63,114 nt of DNA, from assembly GCA_010015675.1 (NCBI GenBank), contig ML976997.1:323778-386891 (forward strand), in the 5' to 3' direction. This stretch comes from Byssothecium circinans (lineage: Eukaryota > Ascomycota > Dothideomycetes > Pleosporales > Massarinaceae). The first letter of the stretch is position 1; each line of letters starts with the position of its first letter. This document shows positions 58,040 through 63,114 of the stretch, one piece after another. A program made the translations under genes and the position numbers. Below the pieces are notes generated by a model, which worked only from the letters and a program-made list of their open reading frames with translations, ran no database searches and was not told the DNA's origin.

Positions 58040-60663
58040 TCACTGCTCCTCCCCTTTCCCATTTCCCCTAACCACCCCATCGCCAGAAATTCGATCCGTA
58101 ACCGTAACCCCACCATCTCCCCTCTCACTCTCCCTCCCGCTCTTCATCTCCGAACTACCCTCCAAAAACCTCCTCAACCTCCCACTAACCAACGCACCAC
58201 CCTCGCCCTCCCACCTCCCATTCCGCTCCACCACACCAGCCGGTGTCTCAGGCCTCATCTCCAGCGGCGCTGCAGGTTCGCTCTTCACACGGACGGAGAC
58301 GGGGGATGCGTATATAGAGCGCGTTGGGCTTGTCGATTTAGGTTCGCGGTCGATGTGTGGTGCGAAGGATTTGGCTGTGACTGGGATTGTATGGGGTGTT
58401 GGTGAGATATCGATGAAGGGGTCCTCGTACAGCGCATCTGTGTATTCTCGAGCTACGCTGGCGCTGGGACTGCCATCGTCGGCGAAAACGACGAGGTCAG
58501 ACATGGAGACACATCCGTCGAGAAACATGCCCGCATCCTTCCTTCCCAGTAACGGGCTCAGCGGACTCAAAGGCCTGACTGGGATTGGCGAAAGCGGATA
58601 TGCACCCGAAGAACTCGTTCTCTTCCGTCGTCCTGTGACTGAAAAAGCGCGGCGTGGATTCAAAGCCATAGAACCTGACCCACGGCGCCGTATCGTGAAG
58701 TTGGAAGTATCACCCTCGACGAATTCCCCTGCCTTGAGGGTGGAGGTCTCATCTTGCGGGCCATCGAAGAGCTTGGCCATCGGGTTTAGACTTCGCACGA
58801 GGATGGATTTGAGCGGCTCTTTCTTTGTGGTGAGGTCGGTTTGGTGGCCTAGCGTCATGGGAGGGTGGTGATGCTTTCTGGCATTGTCACTTTTCTTGTG
58901 TCGGCCACGGATCGGGTTTGGACTAGTGGTATGGCTCCGACTGTCTTGTCCCGGCGCGATCTGTGGGCTGATATCACCCGCATCATCGCCATGCTCTCTG
59001 CTTATCTTCCACGTTTTGCCAAGCGTCTCTCGCTCGATGAACGGCAGCGGTTCGTTGGAAAGCAGCGCGAGTGCCGGTTCTTTGTCGACCCAGGGTGCGA
59101 CTTTGCAGATATTGGACTGGTGGCTGCCTAGACTGCTTGGGTTCGACACGAAGGTGTGTGGGACTCCGCTTTGTTGTGTGGAACCGGGGGTTTTGTCGTG
59201 GAAATGTGGTGCTGAGATGGCTCTGGTTTGCGGGAGATGTATCTTGAGACTGGTAGTAGTGGCTTTTGGCGGACTGCCAAAGGAGAACTGCTCCCCATCG
59301 ACAATATGTTCGAGAGTATCCTTGCCAAGACCATGGCTTTGCTTAGACGACGACGGCTCTGCGGACATGACAGAGCGTTTGGACGCAGCAGCTCGCGAGG
59401 TGCTTGGGGACCCTTTGCTCGACGACTCGGACTGCGGAGGCTGAAGTGCTTGATGAGGCAATATTTGATGTGCGAGTTTAGTAGTCATTGTATGGTATAC
59501 ATTCTGCGGTATAATAGCTCCTCTGTGATGGTGATTGCGGGTGACCTTGCGAAGACGCTTGTACTCGGAGTATTCGTCGACTTGTGAGGTTGTGGGGATC
59601 TTGATGACTTCTTCCATGGGAATCGGGTCGACACGCTTGAATGTGATGTCGTATACTATGTCTCCGGTGCGGTAATCCTGATCGTGAATATCGGTGTTCT
59701 TGATCTGAGAGATTGTCCAGCTGACGACGCGATATCTGTTGACTTGTCAAGTAAGGCTATCAGGAGAAAAAATAAGTGCTTACAATCCTTCATATCTCAC
59801 ACCAGCCTTGGGACCCCATATACTGTTGATACTGTGGCTACGCAGAACGCGGATGGGGTGCCTGCATTTTGGCGTAGCGGCCGTGAGACGGAACTTTCCT
59901 TTATCGTGCCTGCCACAGCGGTACGTGAAATTGTCCTCGTCTGATGCATCGATCTCGCCCGTATCTTTGAGTAGCAGTGCGTAGGCTGCTTCCTTGTCGT
60001 AGCAGACTCCGCCTTCGACCGTATCGCCATCGATGATTCCGGCATGCCATGCGAAGAGGGGATTGATCCACCACCTTGTGCAAGTCAGTTGCGATCGTTT
60101 CAACGTCTAGAGAGACTCACGCTCCGGCGCGGAAGCCTAGACCACCGCGCTGGTGAGATCTTTTGGGAGCAATCTTATCTGGGCAAGTGGCCTGCCAACG
60201 CTTGGTCAAAGACTTGTGAGCAACACATTAGCATCTCACAAACGATCAAGCCAAAGTAATCGCTCACCTGTTTAGACGACTCATGAATAGACGCAATCCC
60301 GTCCAACACGCCGCCCCTGCCATACAAAAACGGAGGCAGATCCTCCAAGCGCCCAAACTTTGAAGTCCAGATGCTGATAATCTTGTCACAATCATCAGCA
60401 AGTCGACCAGGCCATCTTGTAGCGACGCCAGAGACATCGAGAATGGCCTTGTGTATGCCGGTTGCCCGCAGATCGAGTGCCGTGATGTTTTGCGATTGGT
60501 GAAGGGCTTGGAAGAAGTCATGTAACATCAATACATCATCGGGGCGCAGGATCTCGGGGCCTTCTCGAGCAATGACTGGGTCAAGTTCGTCGCGGATCCA
60601 ATGGCCCATCTCACGGAGCCGAGACCGGGTGAGGTTGATTGCTGAGAGTGTCGAGGGGAACAT
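58040..60663 (-). CDS. SRA/YDG-domain protein, UHRF1-like reader domain
   Basis: Exons 60663-60268, 60200-60121, 60074-59784 and 59735-58040 give 820 aa. Residues about 145-290 match the SRA (YDG) fold: LGFRAGAWWINPLFAWHAGI, EGGVCYDKEAAYAL, DEDNFTYRCGRHDKG, HPIRVLRS and GVRYEGLYRVVSW (YEG in place of YDG). In animals and plants this fold flips out 5-methylcytosine, linking DNA methylation to its maintenance or to histone methyltransferases. There is no RING, Tudor, PHD or SET domain here. The N-terminal 132 residues are helical and unrecognised; the C-terminal 530 are Ser/Pro/Arg-rich and look disordered. A nuclear role in reading modified DNA is inferred. The short second exon (80 nt) and its joins restore SRA sequence. 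Its 3' end faces the interrupted NLR gene 591 bp away. Confidence 0.78.
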
Positions 60664-60873
60664 CGTGGCGTTATCTCAATGACTGGGTGGAGGATGAAGT
60701 TGGTTGGTACACTGGGACCAACGGTGCGCGGCTATGGGGAGTTGTGTACGGTAAGTGTAAGAAGGCTCGAGGTTGGTAGGTGAAGGTGCTCAATGGATTA
60801 AAAGGAACCCGTGTCGCTCTTGCCTTTTGTGGGCGAGCAATGATGGTTCACTAGACTATTGATCCTACCTACT

Positions 60874-62684
60874 TCACTTCTTCTTTCCTTTCTTCCGTTT
60901 CTTTTTTGGGTGTTGTGATACCGGAGGCTGAAGATGTTGGGCCACCTTGGGTGCATCATTCGCATCGTTGTCACTGAACCCGTTCCACTCGTCTTCGTCC
61001 TCGTCCTCATCCTCATACTGATTCCTACTGTCCCGATATCCATTACCATAAGCACTTGTGAGGCCTGGAGTGGTATCTCGCACAAAGGCAGCCACGAAGA
61101 AGCCCATCGTGCCTTCCTCGGTGCCTTTCTCACAGCGTATGCATGCATCGCAGACTTCTTGTCTCTGCACATCATCCAGCTCGACATTTCCCTCCAGCTT
61201 TCCATCCTCCCATACTCCGCGCCTCTGCCAGACTTTCAACCCCACTACCTGCTCACCTCTCTTGAGCATTCTCCAGCCTCCTTCCTTTGCAACTGGCGAG
61301 GCCAATGCTCGAACGACAACGCACTCGTTTTCTTCAAAATGAACGGAGCAAGTGGAGTATGTTATCCTGCAAGCATTGGGAAAGCTCATCGCGTGGGTGA
61401 GTATGCGAAGCTGAAAAGTGGAAAGAGCAACGAGTCGTTCCGCCAACTTTCCTTCTATAGGCGTCTCTTCTGGGGTAGCGTCACCTAGAGCTAGATTCAA
61501 GGTGTCGCTCTCTCCCAGCTGTTCCTTGCCCTCGTCAACCCGCTTTCGCTTCTTGCTCCTCTTCGAGTCGGTCGCAGCAGGCATTCCCGAAGCTTGTCCT
61601 GGCAGATGCATCCTGACAGCATCATCGCGCCCGACGATTCCACTCCCGGAGCAGCTGGGGTCAAGAAGTATGGCACTGACATTCGAGAACTCTTCCGCAT
61701 CAGGCACAGCAGCCAGGAAGTCGGCACTAGCCTTGACAGACACGATTCGGTCTGCTGACGCAAGCTTGACCATCTTTTGTAGCGTACCGGCTCTCGTCTT
61801 GTCCCTCTCGAAAGCAATCACCTTTCTGTTTGTCTCTTTTGACTGCGATTTTGAGACAATAGCGGCCAAATGTGTGGTCTTGTTGCCCGGCGCTGCGCAG
61901 CCGTCAATGATATCCCCCTCCCCGCGCGTCGCATCCAACAAGTGGGCTGGGAAACACGATGCCTTGTCCTGAAGTATGATCTTCCCCCCCGTATAGGCAG
62001 GCGTCTTGCTCAGGTCAATCTTTGGCGGGAGGGCGAGGAGATCTGGTATGTTCGGGTCGGGAAAGTAGAGCTTCATTGAGCCTGGAGCGGCCATGACCTG
62101 ACTCAAGCTGCCTGCCAGTGAATATCCCTTGAACGTAGTTTCAAGCTGTTCTCCAACACTTGTCACAAGCGCATTGACGCGCACCCACCTCGGATGTCTA
62201 TACTTTTGTGACTCCTGGTGACCTTCCTCCAGCGCGCCATGGTTGACGGCGTCTCTGAAGGCGTCTATTGTAGAGTATCCCCGTCGTATGCGGGCCTTGG
62301 TAAACTCGGCACTGAGCCGGGCTTTGTGTCTATGAATGGCGAGCTTGAGGACATGGTTTGCGGGCGCGGCGACACCACTTTTGGAGAGGACGAGGTCGTG
62401 GGTGAGGAGCAGGGCGAGGACGGGGGTGAGCTATTGCTGTTAGAAGTCGCTCAATTGTTCTTTTCTTCAAGACGAGCACTCGCCTTCCTCTCTTCTCCTA
62501 ACAGCGAGCACCTCTCAATGACGTCCTTCAGCACGGGCGACCATTTCGAGGCTTCGCTGATCAGGGCGAACAGCTGTGCGGGCGAGCTCTTGAGGTCTTT
62601 CTGCCTGTACAGTCGTGACTTTAGAGATCCTCCAGTGTTATCCGTGTTGGCCAGGACCGAGGCGGCCTCGTAGTAGAGCGACAT
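60874..62684 (-). CDS. rcm1: 25S rRNA m5C methyltransferase, Rcm1/NSUN5
   Basis: Exons 62684-62484 and 62430-60874 give 585 aa. The family methylates one cytosine of large-subunit rRNA in the nucleolus (C2278 in yeast 25S) using S-adenosylmethionine. The N-terminus MSLYYEAASVL and the segment KLTPVLALLLTHDL, then EFTKARIRRGY, are typical of NSUN5. Catalytic motifs: SAM site IIDGCAAPGNKTTHLA, DPSCSGSG with the motif IV cysteine, and YSTCSVHFEENE with the motif VI cysteine. A Lys-rich nuclear/nucleolar tail ends the protein, after an acidic DEDEDEDE run. The 53-nt intron (62483-62431) starts GCGAGT instead of GT; the frame needs it, and removal gives the conserved ERK-LTP junction. The gene lies 210 bp upstream of the SRA gene in the same orientation. 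Confidence 0.92.
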
Positions 62685-62878
62685 GGGAGGCTGGACGCGA
62701 TTCAACCTGGAGCACTTTTTGGGTGTCGGAAAAGCGCGGCTTACCGAGGTTGACGGCGCGACGCACGCTCCGAACACCAAAACAGCAATAGGAAATGAGG
62801 CTGCAGAGCCTCACACAATAGCTATTATCACGAGATATTCTAGTGGAGAGTTATAGAGGGCCCAAATAGTATATTGCG
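62685..62878. other. rcm1 promoter side and transposon flank
   Basis: Contains the rcm1 5' flank. The right part (about 62815-62880) is A/T-rich and may include the end of the transposon-like sequence to the right; I could not define a terminal inverted repeat. Confidence 0.35.
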
Positions 62879-63114
62879 CTATAGAAATCGCTTTGGAGTA
62901 TTGATCGCGCGGCCGCGTCGTGATAGAATAGGTGTCGCGCCTGCTGCAGCACCTGAAGCCTCCCTACTATCCTCATGCTCCACAACAGCTGTTTTTCGTG
63001 GAGTAGCTGTTATAGTAGCCTTGACGCCCTTCTTCCTTCCCTTTTAAGATGATTTGAGGGTTTGTTGGAGTCGTTTTGCAGTCCTGCGAGCAGCCTTCCG
63101 AGCAGCCTGATCAG
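62879..63114 (-). mobile_element. C-terminal remnant of a Pogo/Fot1-like DDE transposase
   Basis: On the minus strand one frame reads from the window edge: DQAARKAARRTAKRLQQTL, a stop (TAA, 63046-63044), then KGRKKGVKATITATPRK and an end in SRRGRAINTPKRF with a TAG at 62881-62879. Basic Ala/Arg/Lys repeats and a final RxGRxINTPxRF-like end are what I recall from the C-termini of fungal Pogo/Fot1 (DDE-1) transposases. The in-frame stop suggests a dead copy; the catalytic core would lie beyond the window. The family call is from pattern memory on a short, low-complexity piece, so confidence is moderate. Confidence 0.5.

Overview
The window is nuclear DNA of a filamentous ascomycete (Pezizomycotina; the gene set fits Dothideomycetes, but the class is an inference). 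Genes are monocistronic on both strands. Most carry introns of about 47-130 nt with GT(A/G)NGT donors and YAG acceptors. The families are typical of moulds: Fungal_trans-type Zn2Cys6 regulator, Pth11/SAT4-like rhodopsin-fold membrane protein, SesA-NACHT-ankyrin NLR, BBE-type FAD oxidase and GH2 beta-mannosidase B. I see no tRNA, rRNA, CRISPR array or prokaryotic operon.

Layout. 1.5-2.7 kb: MIF-fold protein (-). 5.1 kb: CENP-X/MHF2 histone-fold protein (+). 6.9-9.9 kb: two cell-surface or secreted proteins, a cupredoxin and a thaumatin-like protein with a C-terminal membrane anchor (+). 11.6-14.7 kb: beta-mannosidase B, seven exons (+). 16.0-18.4 kb: Zn2Cys6 regulator (+). 20.9-22.3 kb: Scs7 sphingolipid fatty-acid 2-hydroxylase (+). 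22.8-24.7 kb: RBM39/Rsd1-type splicing factor (+). 27.5-29.6 kb: a tandem pair of small secreted proteins that look like diverged beta/gamma-crystallin-fold paralogues (+). 29.9-31.7 kb: FAD/BBE oxidase (-). 33.0-34.3 kb: rhodopsin-fold membrane protein (+). 35.6-37.6 kb: broken F-box-like gene (+). 38.1-39.0 kb: alpha-carbonic anhydrase with an in-frame stop (-). 40.6-42.4 kb: ACP6-like histidine acid phosphatase (-), divergent from a 1001-aa mitochondrial PPR protein (42.6-45.6 kb, +). 45.6-49.6 kb: gene-poor, with a foldback inverted repeat. 49.6-51.4 kb: bZIP factor (+). 52.0-52.8 kb: Arl3/ARFRP1 GTPase (-). 53.8-57.4 kb: SesA-NACHT-ankyrin NLR with a premature stop (+). 58.0-60.7 kb: SRA/YDG-domain protein (-). 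60.9-62.7 kb: Rcm1/NSUN5 rRNA methyltransferase (-). 62.9 kb to the edge: probable C-terminal remnant of a Pogo/Fot1-like transposase (-).

Housekeeping genes (CENP-X, MndB, Scs7, Rsd1, Arl3, Rcm1, PPR, acid phosphatase) are interleaved with fast-evolving accessory genes: small secreted proteins, NLR, F-box and SRA. Several accessory genes carry disabling changes. The most interesting points are the crystallin-like tandem pair, the SRA/YDG protein beside an interrupted NLR, the stop codons in the NLR and carbonic anhydrase, a 13-nt microexon carrying the catalytic RHG of the acid phosphatase, a GC-AG intron in rcm1, and the foldback repeat at 46.6 kb. Exon coordinates were worked out by hand from splice signals, reading frame and recalled family conservation. 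They are unproven without transcripts.
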